Shown: positions 22,400 to 34,503, counted from the stretch's first letter. The stretch: 64,000 nucleotides of DNA from Ooceraea biroi (GCF_003672135.1 NC_039508.1:7502001-7566000); one strand, 5' to 3'. A program made the numbers and translations. The notes: generated by a model not told the origin, from the sequence alone.

Positions 22400-23396
22400 T
22401 ACATTATCTATTTCATATCACTTACAACGTTCTTGTATTGTTCTACTACAATTCAATTTTTCCACCTATTTCATCTTTTCCGTAGATTTTAAATTAAAGT
22501 TATAGAAATAGCTGCGATCTATGATGTCTTAAGATATTAATATCATTTCTACCTAAAACAATAAGTAATAAATAAGTGCAACATGTAATGTATACATCTA
22601 TCCGTCTATTGTTATTAATGAAGGAAGCATCTAAAATTAGTCTCGCCGCATAGTAATCTGTTACACGACGCATTCAACTTGACTTTTGACATATTAAAGT
22701 TCTCTTTTGTTCGTTACAAAATATGTTTTACCAGTTATGATGTAGTCATCTGTTATTAAGAGAAGATGCGGACAAAATGTGTTGCGTAAAGAAATCGGTC
22801 ACATGGACGGGCACAAATAGCGTATATACGGAGGCGTTTGTAATTAATTCTCGAAAATGATTTCTCGGAACGCAACTTTATTATACATGGTTGAATTCGT
22901 AAAAAAATAAGCTTTCTATTGGTGAGAAAAAATTTCAAAATTCTGAAAAAAAGTAATGAGTGGTGGGGGTATTTTGAAAAATAAAAAACTAAAAGATTTT
23001 TTTCCTTATTCTCTTTTAAAGTACTCTCAAAGCCATTAATTTTTTATTCGAAAACAATTTTTCTATCTTTAATAATTTCCAAGATATTCGCCTCGAAAGA
23101 TAAACACCGACTTTTTCAAAGGGGTGTTTAACCCCCTAAAAGTGAGTTAGGGCACGTATAAAAAAATACGTGTCGCTTATTTTGAGCTGGAAAACAACAT
23201 ATTCAAAGCTCATCAAAATCGGAGAGGGACACTTCCGTACCTTTCCTTGTTAGACCTTCTACATTCTGAGACGTTTTTATTAATTCGACTTTAAAATATA
23301 TAGAAATTTGTATTGCCATTTTTGTGCCCCTTCAAAATTTTTTACATGAGGCAAGCGCCTCGTTCGTCACACTCTAGTCCCGGCTCTGGTTAAAAT

Positions 23397-25592
23397 AATT
23401 AATATCTTAACTCTTAAATGCTTAAATGAAGACTGATAATCTTTGTATTCACTCTATGATGCACATTGATTCCAACTCCAAATAGGTTTATCCGATAACA
23501 AGTACTATTATTATTTACTTCTAACAGGAAAAGGATAATAGTAATACTTGTGCTTTATGTTAGATTTGCGAAAGTCTGTTGTAAAAGTGTTTATAATTTG
23601 GAAATAAAACTGTTTATATGAACTTTCTCTTCATATTTACGATGAATAGAATATATTCATAAAATCTGACAACTTGCAGCATATAAGCATACGATGTTAC
23701 TACAATCAATTCCAAAGTGGGAATAAATTGAAAAATTCATTTATTTAAAATGTGAAAAGTAAAAATATTGATATCAATGATGTGGAATTCTTCAATTAAA
23801 TTCAACAATTCTTATTAAAAAAATTGTTGAAGGAAATCAAAGAAACAGAGTGAAAAAAATTAGTTGTAAAAAATAGTGAATGATTCCAAAGAAAATTGAA
23901 TTTACAGAATATTCGAAATTTTTGAAAATATGCTGTTGGATAATATGTTTAGCATGCTTCATGTATCTTCAAAACATGAACGGTGGCTATTTCATTTACA
24001 TATTTCCACATTAAATGTTTCCGATGACACGTATGATAGGAGAGCGATCGAGCGCGATTTTTCACGTTCGTTTACGCAGTGGTTAGCGCATCCACTGCGT
24101 TTCTCATCTGTCAGTCACGTGACGTAATTCACCGAACAGGCATCTGCTGTATTGGCTACTCGGATTGTATCTTCCAATGGGAATATTGGCGGAAAATCAT
24201 AATAATACAACTGAGCTGATTGCAAAATCTTTTCATATCGTAGCACAGTGAGCCAGAAAGCATGCAAAAGCGGACAAAATTCAAGATTTCTTTAGACTTT
24301 TCTGAAATTCGAGGTACTTGAGGTTTTGAGGTTGCTGATAACGAATCTGACATGGAAAATTCAATATTCAAATTAGTGGATCCAATATGGCGGTCAATAT
24401 CTATTAATTTTGATCGGATTTGTATGGAACTTGATATTTAATGGTTTTCAAGGTTGCTGATAACGAATCTGACATCAAAAATTCCTACTCCCTACTCGGA
24501 GCGTACAAGCGCCGCGAGAGACAGTGCCGGCACGGTAGAGCGGCCTATCAGCAGATGGGGCACCGTTGCGTAGGACAAAATATTTTCTATTTGTTACATT
24601 TAGAACAATGAGAAATAAACTAGTGAGATAAATTATCGAACTTAAAACTTTGGTGTCTATCCGTCAAACTAGCTTTATATCGTGAAAAAATGCATTCTAT
24701 ATATTAACATATATATATTAATATTATATATATACCTATATATTATACATATATATAATATTAATATATATATTAACATTAATAAATATATTACTATTAA
24801 TAAATATTCGCTATCACGTGAATTAATGCACCTTATTGTACGTATCTAGTCGCGTAATCATAGCAAATCTGGGCGATTTAAAACTCATGTACACATAGCA
24901 AATTACAGTATTCGCAAAATATCGCCGAATAAGTTTAAAGTAGACATTATAATGAAGATCCTGACACCTTCAATTTTTGATTAGAAAGTGGAGTCTCGGG
25001 GAGCAGGAAAACAATAACCTGTACAAAAGCGAAATGAATAAAATTGATTTCACAAGAAGTCATGATACTCAAATCAGGTTAACGTCCACAGATCTTTACT
25101 AGCTTTTTCAAATTCAAATACCCGTAATACTGATATTACATAAAAGAAAAACCTTTAAAAGTGATAAGCTAAATTTTTCATATGAGAAAAAGAAATTATA
25201 AATACGTTAGGAAACAAATAACATTTTTCTTGTTCATGATGCCCCTATATAAACAAATATTGAATAACCTGTAAAAACATTTCGCTACGGCCACTTCAAC
25301 TACTCTATTTTAAGATGTGATAATTGAATAAAAATTTGAGTGTTGGTTTTTTGCCACTTTTGTGAGTTTTCTGGCCCACTGTGCGTAGGTAAAGAAAATA
25401 TTTCAAATAAACATTAATTAATATTCGAACAAATACAATAAAATTTCAAAATATAATAAAAGATTATATTTTAATATATTAGTGTATTGTTTTAAGAATT
25501 TATTATTGATAGAAATAATGCATATTTTGAAGATATTTAATTGCTTCATAGTTTGTTAAAGGTTAATTTAAAAAATTAAATTTTCAGACACC
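23397..25592. other. 2.2 kb without a recognised gene
   Basis: Upstream side of the minus-strand gene at 14281. It holds a direct repeat (aggttgctgataacgaatct, near 24327 and 24453), a GC-rich patch at 24500-24560 and an AT palindrome at 24700-24800. The upstream exons of the minus-strand gene could lie here but none could be supported. Confidence 0.45.
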
Positions 25593-26822
25593 ATGGATGG
25601 ACAAATGGATTTAATTTCGCAAAATGTTATTCACATTGCTATGGATCTCTTATAAATAGTAGCTCATCAGATTCCGAATCGGATGATAGTTCTGATGAAG
25701 AGCTATTATTATTGGATGATATAGTATTGTTTAACATTTTTAAAGTTTAAATAAAAAATATATATGTTATGAAAGTTTTATATACACACTAGCTTTAATG
25801 CCCGGCCTTGCCCGGTACAGTTTACATTAAACAGTGTTTAATTACCTTGTAGTAGGTATAGATATATAATAGTATAGATAATTTTCTCTAAAAAAACTTA
25901 TTTAAAAAACTAAAGACGTTAAGACCTTCTACTTGTCAAGACGAACAAAGTGATATAACACACTTGTAGATGCAGTTCATGTTTATTGAGAAAACGCATT
26001 TTAAAATATGCACTTTCAAATTTATATAATAGTATAGATAGATAGATATAGATATACACATTTACATCCATTTGTTGTCTACAGGAACGTGTGGAAGTGC
26101 TAAACGTTAAAAATTATTGCACTACAATTTCTCGAATGCATGGTACAACATTTCAATTACATTTCCGTCTTACGAGAGGTTCTTTTGAGGTACGTAATAT
26201 AAGTAATAAGTAAGTATATAAGTAATAATTATTGTAATTTAAAAGCAACGCATGGTATGATTAATCTTATTTAATTTCATTGAATATAGTATTTTAAAAA
26301 ATAATACTAAAACAAATTGTGAATTTATATACTGCAAAATGTCAATTTATTGACATTTTTATTGGTTGGCCCGGTGCGACTCATGATGCCCGAGTGTGGA
26401 GAGAAAGTCCAATTGGTCAGGCACTTGCAGAAGATCTAACACTTATACCGGAAGGAACTCATATTATAGGGGATTCTGCATATAGTTTAGCCTCTTATTT
26501 ATTAACACCATTCCGTGATAATGGTCACTTGTCTCAAAGGCAAAAATTTTATAATAAAAAATTAAGTTCCAAGAGAGTTATCATTGAGCAAGCATTTGGA
26601 AAGCTGAAGTCCAGATTTAGAAGATTAAAATTTTTAAATATGTCTCTCACAAATGAAATAAAAATAGTTGTTGTTGCTGCTTGTGTTTTACATAATATTT
26701 GCATCCGATATAACGATGAAACCGAAGTAAGTGACAGCGACCATGAGCATGAAGACGAGGACCAAGATGAGGGCAATGTCATTTTGGAAGCGGCTAATGC
26801 ACTGAGAAAAAAATGTAATTGA
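25593..26822 (+). pseudogene. HARBI1-like (PIF/Harbinger) nuclease, deleted
   Basis: Three coding pieces are visible. The first (about 25593-25750) starts ATGGATGGAC and has the acidic run SSSSDSESDDSSDEELLLLD. The second is an exon at 26085-26189 with splice sites (ACAG|GAACG, GAG|GTACG): VKNYCTTISRMHG then FQLHFRLTRGSFE. The third, 26319-26822, reads KCQFIDIFIGWPGATHDARV, GDSAYSLASYLLTPFRD, VIIEQAFGKLKSRFRRLKFL, AACVLHNICI, and an acidic tail. Those are the DDE_Tnp_4 motifs around the second Asp and the final Glu. The part with the HTH and first catalytic Asp between the second and third pieces is missing (only 130 bp separate them), so the gene is internally deleted. Confidence 0.83.
25790..26060 (+). 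repeat. Possible RTE-type retroposon 3' piece
   Basis: It starts actagctttaatgcccggcc and ends with ataatagtatagatagatag; this start/end style is seen in truncated RTE-like retroposons. It lies in the intron between HARBI1-like pieces 1 and 2. No coding sequence; assignment is from resemblance only. Confidence 0.3.
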
Positions 26823-27061
26823 TCTTACGAAATGTTTTGTCACGGGTTGCCAACAAAATATATACTTATTTCAACAAGTTATATATTGAATCAAATATAT
26901 AATTGTTAGATTATAATTCTCATATGTGTGATTACACATCCATATCCATAATCCAAGAACTACATATTTGTTTCAATATATAACTTGTTGAAATAAGTAT
27001 ATATTTTGTTGGCAGCCCGTGACAAAACATTTCGTAAGATCAATTACATTTTTTTCTCAAT
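26805..27061. repeat. Palindrome at the 3' end of the HARBI1-like gene
   Basis: Arms of about 100 bp include the last codons of the open frame: gagaaaaaaatgtaattgat is repeated inverted at 27040-27061, and aatatatacttatttcaaca likewise. It looks like a snap-back duplication of the element end. Confidence 0.82.
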
Positions 27062-28143
27062 GTGATAAAAGAAATAGCATTGTTGATATTTTGTGGGCGA
27101 ATAGAAGACGATACCAATAAATTGTATGTTAATTTTATAACATTTGGTGTACATGTATTTCATTTTAGAGTAACAAATATATCAAGTATTTTTAATAATG
27201 TATAAAATATATATTTTGATATATATATATATATATTTTTTCAATATATATGAAATAACGATTTTAATAGTAATGAGTATGATCCTCTTCACATAACAAA
27301 ATATAAAAAAACTCAATATTATAGGAACATAATATGAGAAAAATAATATTTGTATTATATTAAAACAAAACGTAAGTATTGCACTATTTTGCACTAAAAC
27401 ATCTGAAAATAAACAAAAAATCAAAAATTTTATCCAATAAGATAATACTTGACTTTGTGAAAGAAGTCTTTGGTATAGAAAAGCAAAGTACCGTGAACTT
27501 TTTTAAATGTATATATATACTGAGAAAAAAGTTATTAACTAAATTGTTGACTAAATGCGTTTAACTGATTCCCCATTTCTTTAATAGAAATATTTAAGGA
27601 TTTAAGTGAAATTACATAAAATTACACGAAATTACAGATCAAATTTTATATATGGCATTTACTTTAAATATTTCAATTAAAAAAATAGTAATTAGTTGAA
27701 CACAAAGTCAAGTTAACAAACTTTTTCACAGTGTATAGTTAAGTTCAAATAGCATGTAAACTACATGGAAATTTTGTAAATATCCCAAGCAGTTTACATT
27801 TATATATTTTTAAAGTCTAAAATACGGAATTAGTTTATAACAATCGAATTGAACACAAGTAGACTTTATGAAAATTTTGAATTGCTTCAATTTTGCTTGT
27901 TGTAATCTTCTTTTTATCTTCCCACATTTCCTTCTTTAGCTTTAACGATTGTGATTTGTTTTCCTCACCAAGTAACATTTCTTCCTGAAATTGGGTTTTC
28001 CCTTTAGTTTCCTTCTTTTCCCTTTATGTAGAATGTTTTCTCTGACATTTGTATCTTCCTGACATGTGCCCTTAGCATGTGCTTCATCCTTCAAGGTAAG
28101 TGTTTCCGGTTTAAAAGTTGAACCCAGTGATTTCTCCTAAGAA
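27062..28143. other. AT-rich stretch, no gene recognised
   Basis: TA-rich runs at 27200-27245 and scattered short open frames only. A pyrimidine-rich part at 27895-28100 looks like degraded minus-strand coding sequence continuing from the Myb-like gene, but is not readable. Confidence 0.4.
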
Positions 28144-29067
28144 TTTACACTCTCTTTTTTTGCAAAAACTTCATGCATTTGATGAAAATACTTCCAAGTG
28201 ATGGCACTTTCGCCCGTTCTTTTCAATTTACTCGCATTCCGATTGTGGGTAACTTGGAGATTTTTCCATGTATTGATCAAATCCTGTTCTGTTACTTTGT
28301 AATCCTTTTCTTCGAAAGCTTTAGTAATTAAATTCCAATACGGTGTCTTTCGGCTGTTTGGGTTTTCAAATTTGTCATTCGTACCAAAACGTTGTTCAAG
28401 TAAAAGCTTTATTTCTGTGACTGTTCAGTTCTCTTTAGTGGTACCTGAAATTAAAACAAAAAAATTACTTATTAGTACTCATAAATATCTTGAAAATTCC
28501 AAAATAACTTTCAAAATTAATTTATTTTATCATATTTGTGCTCATGCTTTTATAATAGTTTTTTTTACAGTTTTGACAAAATAGAAATCTGTTTCAGTTT
28601 TCTAATCATATTTTTTCCATTTCGAACAATAACAAATAATAATTTCTGTTACGATTTCTGTGATGCTATTTCCAAATAAGCTGAAGGTGAAATAGCTTTA
28701 TAACTAGGAACGACTGTAGCAGAATGTGCACCTGAGATAAATTCATTCAAAAACAAACCACAAAAAATTATAAAATTTGTTTACAGGAAATTCCGATTTT
28801 TTCAATGTAAATTGAAAGTAATCTACAGGTTACTTTCAATTTACATTCTTAATAGGTACGCATTTTTAGGTTAATTTGATATAAATTTACAGTTTTGCTA
28901 TTGCAACTTACCTTGCTTTACTTTAAGTTTTTCGTTGGATCAATTTGGTGGAACTCTTCTTCACCATTTTTGTTTTTAACTTTAATAAAGTAACTCATAT
29001 TTACTTTTTTAGATATAACTCTAGGTTTAAGCTCTAGTTTAATTGGCGGTTCAAATTCTTCAGTTTA
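28144..29067 (-). pseudogene. Myb/SANT-like DNA-binding protein remnant
   Basis: The main exon, 28444-28144 (acceptor TTTCAG|), reads VTEIKLLLEQRFGTNDKFEN, RKTPYWNLITKAFEEKDY, DLINTWKNLQVTHNRNASK and ITWKYFHQMHEVFAKK. This is the trihelix/Myb-like DNA-binding domain with its conserved Trp residues. The first conserved Trp is replaced by TGA (KEN*TVTEI). A preceding exon at about 29067-28910 starts MSYFIKVKNKNGEEEFHQID and has an in-frame TAA just before its GTAAGT donor. Myb-like proteins are the second gene of many PIF/Harbinger elements, and a HARBI1-like nuclease remnant lies 1.3 kb away in convergent orientation, so the two may derive from one element. Confidence 0.65.
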
Positions 29068-29153
29068 TTTGAAAGACGAAAAAAGATAGAAAGTGTTTGT
29101 AGCATTCGCAGTTGTAACCGAACTACAGCCTCTATCGCAGCTTGAAATATTAG

Positions 29154-29274
29154 GTGCGGTCTACTTAGCGCTACAAATGCTTTCTATCAGACATTTTCTA
29201 TCCTTATTTTTATTTGAAAGAAGGAAAAGGATAGGAAGTATTTTGAAACATTTGTAGCTTTAAGTGGACCGCAC
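29154..29274. repeat. Hairpin MITE, GTGCGGTC ends
   Basis: Ends gtgcggtctacttagcgcta and gaccgcac; arms contain ttctatcctt / aaggatagga. TTA / TCAATTA flanks suggest a 3-bp AT-rich target. Confidence 0.8.
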
Positions 29275-29499
29275 TCAATTATCAAGTCTTATCAATAGTG
29301 TCCAATTTAGTTTATTTTACGACATGTGTTGGGTGTGTGAGTGATATGAGATTTTTACCCAGTTTTTTATTATGACAACTGATGTAAAGAAAAATGTCCA
29401 AAAAACACGAGAATAAAACTAATGTCGATTACAAGGCACGACTTGAGTACAAATTGTACTTGGTACGTATCTGTGAATTGAGGTTATGAAATGTGTGAC

Positions 29500-29815
29500 A
29501 AACATATTAGGTTAGGTTGTTGCATAATTTCGGTCGTAGTATCGTCGACGCGCAATATATTTCGATTTGTTTTTTAGTGCACTGATACGGACACTATGGC
29601 TGTGTTCGGGGAGCCCACTATCAACGCTATTTAGCACTAAAACTCTATATGTAGTGTGATAGAAATTATAGATTAGTAGTGTTAATAGTGTCTCCCCGAA
29701 CACTCCCTATGTAACCAATCAAGCAGTATAGTTGAAAAATAAATCTAAATAAATCTAATAAATCTTTATTGCACGTCAAAGATGAATGAAATACGATAAA
29801 AATTATGCAACAGAG
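29500..29815. repeat. Two copies of a conserved retroposon tail around a MITE
   Basis: At 29766-29814 the plus strand reads tttattgcacgtcaaagatg ... aaaaattatgcaac; at about 29505-29560 the minus strand reads attgcgcgtcgacgatac ... gaaattatgcaacaacctaa. The same tail recurs at 46690-46770, 48670-48735 and 62436-62612. Between the two copies lies the MITE at 29602-29703. Confidence 0.6.
29602..29703. repeat. Hairpin MITE, GTGTTCGGGGAG ends
   Basis: About 100 bp with ends gtgttcggggagcccactat and atagtgtctccccgaacac; no coding content. Confidence 0.85.
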
Positions 29816-30829
29816 ATGTCGATATAGAGAAAAAATATCGAATATATATATATATTCATTAATTTTAAAGGTATTTATGTTAATATCGAATGAATGGTCA
29901 ATATATCGAATCAAATATCGAATAATCAATATCTTTTTATCAAAGCTGTAAAAAGTCTATCATGATACTTTTATCTTTCTTTATAATAAATAAAAAGTGT
30001 AGGGAAGAAATATTTTATTCTACGAAAATTAATTAAGAAATTAAACTAGGAAGATATTTAGAATATTTATAGAATAATTGTGACTGTGATTGTTTAAGGT
30101 CTGGTTACACACCAACTCGTTAGCTTAATTCACTCTTCGTCCCTTTTTAATGTGCTCTTCAGAAAGAGACGAAAAGTGAGTTAAGCTACGGTTAAATCGA
30201 GCCTAAATCTTAAGTTTTACGCCTTAAAATCTCATTGTAAATGACGCATTATGCAAATATGTAAGTTTGTTTGAATATACCTTATCGATATAAACTTAGT
30301 GACTTGTTTTCAAAAATATTCATTTATACGACTTGCCTAAATTCATTTGATATTTTATTCATATTTTTTGTATTCGATATTTTTCGAAGTTGAAAAAAAT
30401 CGAATAATTGATAATTTCGAATAATTTTAAAAATATATAAATAAGTTCATCAATAACTGAGATTGATTTCCTATTATTAAATACTTGTATTATTAAAATG
30501 TATACAAACAGAAATGTATATATTTAACCAATATTTTCTATTATTGCAGGGCAATATTATTATTAATTAGTAATGAATATTTTACATATTGTTCTGCTTA
30601 ATTTATTCCCTTTTATTAATTCTTATTTGTTGTTCTCTTGCTATAGTATTATAAAAAACAAAACATTGAAATATTACATAGTAACGTATACTGCACATCA
30701 TAGGACATATATAGAAGTACTTCCATCTATTTTTTGACAAATCCATTTTCGGAATATGACATTGTCATAGATGGCTGGAGTCGACATAAAGTATTTTTTT
30801 ATTCAGAGTCATAATCAAATTTTGATGTT

Positions 30830-31190
30830 AAAAAAATAGTTAATGGTGGGGATATATTAAAAATTTTAATATTTTCAAAGAATCTTATTATAATAAGATT
30901 GTAAGGAGATTATAATGAGATTGTAATGAGATTGTAATGAAAGAAATGTTATTGCAAAATACTTTTGAAATCATACAATTTTTATTGAAATACTGTTTTC
31001 TATTTTTCATAATTTCGATGGTATCCGCTCCTAAAGAAAAGAAAAATCGTTGTTTTCAAAAAGATGTTTTATCCCTTAAAAGTGCGTATAAAAAAATATG
31101 TGCCTCCTATTTTTATGTACATATTTTAAATTTATCAAAATTGAATAGGGATACCTCCGTGGATTTTCTTGTTAGTTTAATATTTGATTG
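30830..31190 (+). repeat. Diverged solo arm of the long-TIR element
   Basis: Sequence such as gtgcgtataaaaaaatatgtg, caaaattgaatagggatacctccgt corresponds, with many changes, to the arms at 16549-17476 (read inverted). The open frame across it (30937-31236) is therefore repeat sequence rather than a gene. Confidence 0.5.
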
Positions 31191-31277
31191 TCGTCATGAA
31201 GTTCGAAATTTCCCGAGAGATGGCAGAAAATCGTAAATAATGAAAGCAACTATTTCGATGACTGAATTATATTGAAC

Positions 31278-31410
31278 ACTGAGGTGCATAAATGACTTCC
31301 TTTTTCGGTGTAAATGGTGTAGATAAGCGCGCCATCTGCGTGGTCGAATGTATGCTGCGCTTATCTACACCTATCTACACCGAAAAAGGAAGTCATTTAT
31401 GCACCTCAGT
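31278..31410. repeat. Hairpin MITE, ACTGAGGTGCATAAATGAC ends
   Basis: Near-perfect arms (actgaggtgcataaatgact, ttcggtgtaaatggtgtaga) of about 55 bp around a short GC-richer loop. Confidence 0.88.
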
Positions 31411-31875
31411 GAACATATTATACATTTAAAATAAAAACGTGCAAAAAATTACTAAAACATTTTTTATACATATAATATTAATTTTTATACATAATTTTCA
31501 TTTTTATTCTGTGTATTTCTTTATTTATGTTGTATTTAATTTATAAATCTTATATAAACAAATATATTTATAACAGACAAATACATACGTATATAAAAAT
31601 AATTACTATTAATGATTGTGAAGAACTAATTTTTAAGTATTTTAATATTGGCTTTCACTAATTATTATGTTTTTATCGTCAGTCTAACATTTATTTTATC
31701 CACAATAGTCATGTAGTTTATTTCTCTAAGCGGGGCTTGCACTTAATCAGATTGAATTATAAATAAATTTATGTAATGTGATTACATATACAGTTAAAAA
31801 AGAAATATACTCCACTTAATTTTTTTAATCATTAAATTATAATTATTTCTTATTTATTATATAATTTTATTATAG

Positions 31876-32118
31876 GCCAGGGAGAATCCGGAGCCAATAT
31901 TTGATGTATCAGAATGTGCCTTGAAGCATGTACCATCAGGTATTTACTCGCTTTGCAAGGTGTTCCGGAAGGAAAGTTTGTTAATGTATAGTAACAAGTT
32001 AAACTCGCTCTCAGGCGGAGGTGCCTTAGCCGATCTGTCATTATTGACTATATTAGATATTCATGGAAACGAGTTTACCACGTTACCTTCTGACATTATG
32101 CATCTTTCTTCCCTTAAG
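31876..32118 (+). CDS. LRSAM1: LRSAM1-like E3 ubiquitin ligase, LRR exon
   Basis: This exon has acceptor ATTATAG| and donor CTTAAG|GTGCAT, 81 codons, phase 0 at both ends. It reads ARENPEPIFDVSECALKHVP, SGIYSLCKVFRKESLLMYS, then leucine-rich repeats with LTILDIHGNEFTTLP and HLSSLK. The order DISxCxL...IPxGxxxxCKVxxK...L.L.NxL matches the start of LRSAM1, a RING E3 ligase with N-terminal LRRs, coiled coil and SAM domain that acts on TSG101 and in autophagy of bacteria. The exon joins in frame to 59552-59965. The first exon, with the start codon, lies upstream and was not found. A mariner element sits only 47 bp after the donor. Confidence 0.85.
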
Positions 32119-32165
32119 GTGCATTTATTATATATATATAAATTCTCAAATTCATATATATATTA

Positions 32166-33434
32166 GGAGTGTGATTTAGTTTTGAGGGTTTTGCAACAGA
32201 TGGCTGTAGTGTCAGTTTGTTCCAATAGCTGTTTCCGATAACTGTTTTTTCTTACAGTGTTGACATTATCCATGACATTTAGTAGCATTATAGCAATAGA
32301 TGCAATAACAGTCGTGTTTATATCATCGTAAAAATGGAACTTCCGAAAGAGCATTTTCGACATGCGTTGCTTTTGTTTTTTAATCAAAAGAAAACTGCGG
32401 CTGAGGGTATAGAATTCTTGTGGAAACTTATGGTGATTCTGCCCCATCAATTAAGACGTGTGAATACTGGTTTAGACGCTTTAAAAGTGGTGATACTGAT
32501 GTGAAGGACAAAGAACGCTCGGGACAACTAAGAAAGCTTGAAAATGCAGATTTGCAAGCATTATTGGACGAAAATCCAACACAATCCACTTCAGAACTTG
32601 CCAGAGCATTAAATGTTGATCGTACAACAGTTACCAAACATTTACATGGAATGGGAAAAATTCAGAAAGAAGGGAAATGGGTTCGACATCAATTATCGGA
32701 AAGTGCCATTGCGAACCGATTGAACATTTGCATTTCGTTGATCGCCAGGCAAAAAAAGAAGAGTCTTTTGTCTCGGATTGTTACTGGGGATGAAAAGTGG
32801 ATCTATTTTGATAATCCCAAACGCAGAAAATCATGGGTGGATCCAGGCGAACCATCAACATCCACTCCGAGACGCAATATTCATGGTTCAAAAGTAATGC
32901 TCTGTATTTGGTGGGATCAAGAAGGTATAGTGTACTATGAGCTGTTAAATTCGCATGAGACTGTCACGGCTGATCGTTATCGACACCAATTGTACAAGTT
33001 GAAACAAGCATTGGACCAAAAACGACCACCAATTGCGAGTAAACGACGGAAAGTGATTCTTCTTCATGACAACGCTCGACCTCACATTGCGTTATCAGTG
33101 AAACAAACACTATTAGAGCTTGAATGGGAAGTCTTACCGCACCCCGCGTATTCTCGGGATATTGCTCCATGCGATTATTATTTGTTCCGGCCGATGCAAC
33201 ACGCTTTAGAGGATACAAACTTTCATAATTTCGAAGAAGTGCGAAAATTCGTCGACGAATGGATCAACTCAAAAGAAGAGTGATTTTATCGTGGTGGAAT
33301 CCATCTCTTGCCAGAAAGATGGGAAAAAGTTATAGAAAACGAAGGAAAATATTTTGATTAAGGTATTCATTCATTATCATATTTAAATACATGCGTTTTT
33401 GAGCAAAAAAACCCTCAAAACTAAATCACACCCC
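32166..33434 (+). mobile_element. Mariner transposon (DD34D)
   Basis: TIRs ggagtgtgatttagttttga and the complement, TA on both sides (32164-32165, 33435-33436), total 1,269 bp, a normal mariner length. Inserted in the first visible LRSAM1 intron. Confidence 0.93.
32334..33361 (+). pseudogene. Mariner transposase, DD34D, nearly intact
   Basis: The start is probably ATG 32334 (MELPKEHFRHALLLFFNQKK TAAEG). A one-base loss near 32407 shifts the frame, after which the rest is open from about 32412: the first HTH (IKTCEYWFRRFKSGD), the second (STSELARALNVDRTTVTKHL), then catalytic VTGDEKWIYFDN, LLHDNARPH and APCDYYLF, with 34 residues between the last two Asp. A TGA at 33281-33283 comes before the C-terminal end (GIHLLPERWEKVIENEGKYF). 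About 345 residues, the usual mariner size. Two lesions make it a young pseudogene. Confidence 0.92.
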
Positions 33435-34230
33435 TAATATATATATATACATACATACATACAGGGTGGCTCATTATAATCCATCCATGCGAATAACTCG
33501 AAAAGGAGAAGTTATTCAAAAAAATGTTTCAGATAAAAGTTTTATGGCCTCGAGGGGGAAAGATGAAGGTATTATCAGTTTAATGGTAGATGGCGCCACT
33601 GTAGAAATTTCATCATGGCGGCCATTTTAGCTTCTTATGTTACTTTACCCGCCGACGCGGAATATGATACTATCAGAGCGATTGCGACTATCTAAGTTGG
33701 TTATTTAGTGCCTTTTTTCTAATGCAATTTCTCATACTAGACATGTGTTACTAGATACGTGTTACCAACTCTCGATGTAAATACTTTGTACCTGTTGGCC
33801 GGATGGCGCTGCCAAGGCCCTCTCTTTTGTATAATAAAAAAAATGGCGGCCATTTTTTTAACCCTTCGTGGTCACTCGGGGTCCAAAAGACTCCAACGAA
33901 AGTTTAAGGCTTTATATCTTTCTGGTCTAAATTGAAAATTAACTTTTTACTGCCATCTACCGGTAGCTTCAAGTACTCTTTTTCCGTTCTAATATTAGGT
34001 GTCGCTCGCAGCGCACTAGTATAGAAATAGCAATTATTCAAATAACATTTCCCGCGTGCTGGGGTCTTCCGGACCGCCTGTGTGACTAACTTGTAATTTG
34101 ATATCAAAAATTTGGAAAATTTTGTTTTTGTGATTCTCGCACATATTATCTGTGGAAAAACGTAAGTGCAAGTTTAAAGACCGAGTAATTGTTTTCTACA
34201 AAGGTTATAAGTATTTATTTACACTTATAG

Positions 34231-34503
34231 ATGGCATATGATTTACGGAGTCGTGAGTTTCAAAATTCGTTGTTGAATGACATTGAAAATACAGAATCTT
34301 TTGGTGGAAATAGTTCTGATAGTGAAAGTGACCCATGTTTCTAAGGAATCGGGAAGTGATTTTGAAATTTCGGACGCTGATGAAGAAATGGAGTTTGAAG
34401 ATGCGACGCAGGATAAACAAGAATGCTTTGTTCATCATGCGAGCGCCTCATGTGCGATTCTCATAGAATGTACATGTGTAGTGATTGTGGAAGTGTGGAA
34501 TAA
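34231..34503 (+). pseudogene. piggyBac transposase: N- and C-terminal ends joined
   Basis: ATG 34231 opens MAYDLRSREFQNSLLNDIEN, then SSDSESD, the acidic start usual for piggyBac transposases. After a stop and frame change at about 34340 it continues SGSDFEISDADEEMEFEDAT. The last 20 codons (third frame) read RLMCDSHRMYMCSDCGSVE and end at TAA 34501-34503, a Cys-rich tail as in piggyBac C-termini. The whole catalytic core with its DDD residues is deleted. Confidence 0.75.

Larger units (their letters stand above)
16549..23249 (+). mobile_element. Long-TIR DNA transposon with pogo-like transposase
   Basis: Arms 16549-17476 (928 bp) and 22316-23249 (934 bp) are nearly identical inverted repeats beginning caaggaaaggtacggaagtg, bounded by TTA on both sides (a possible 3-bp target duplication). 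Both arms carry a TA microsatellite (17401-17427, 22363-22397). The central part has a transposase gene on plus and a short second reading frame on minus. A diverged solo arm lies at about 30830-31190. Confidence 0.85.
15199..23388 (-). mobile_element. hAT transposon (8.2 kb with nested insertions)
   Basis: The TIRs are CAGAGCCGGGACTAG and CTAGTCCCGGCTCTG. They are flanked by an 8-bp target duplication, gttaaaag / gttaaaat (7 of 8 match). The transposase remnant is on the minus strand at the left. Most of the interior is other elements (16549-23249). Confidence 0.9.

Noticed and set aside
30937..31236. 99-codon frame with a hydrophobic start
   Set aside because: Sequence corresponds to a diverged arm of the element at 16549-23249.
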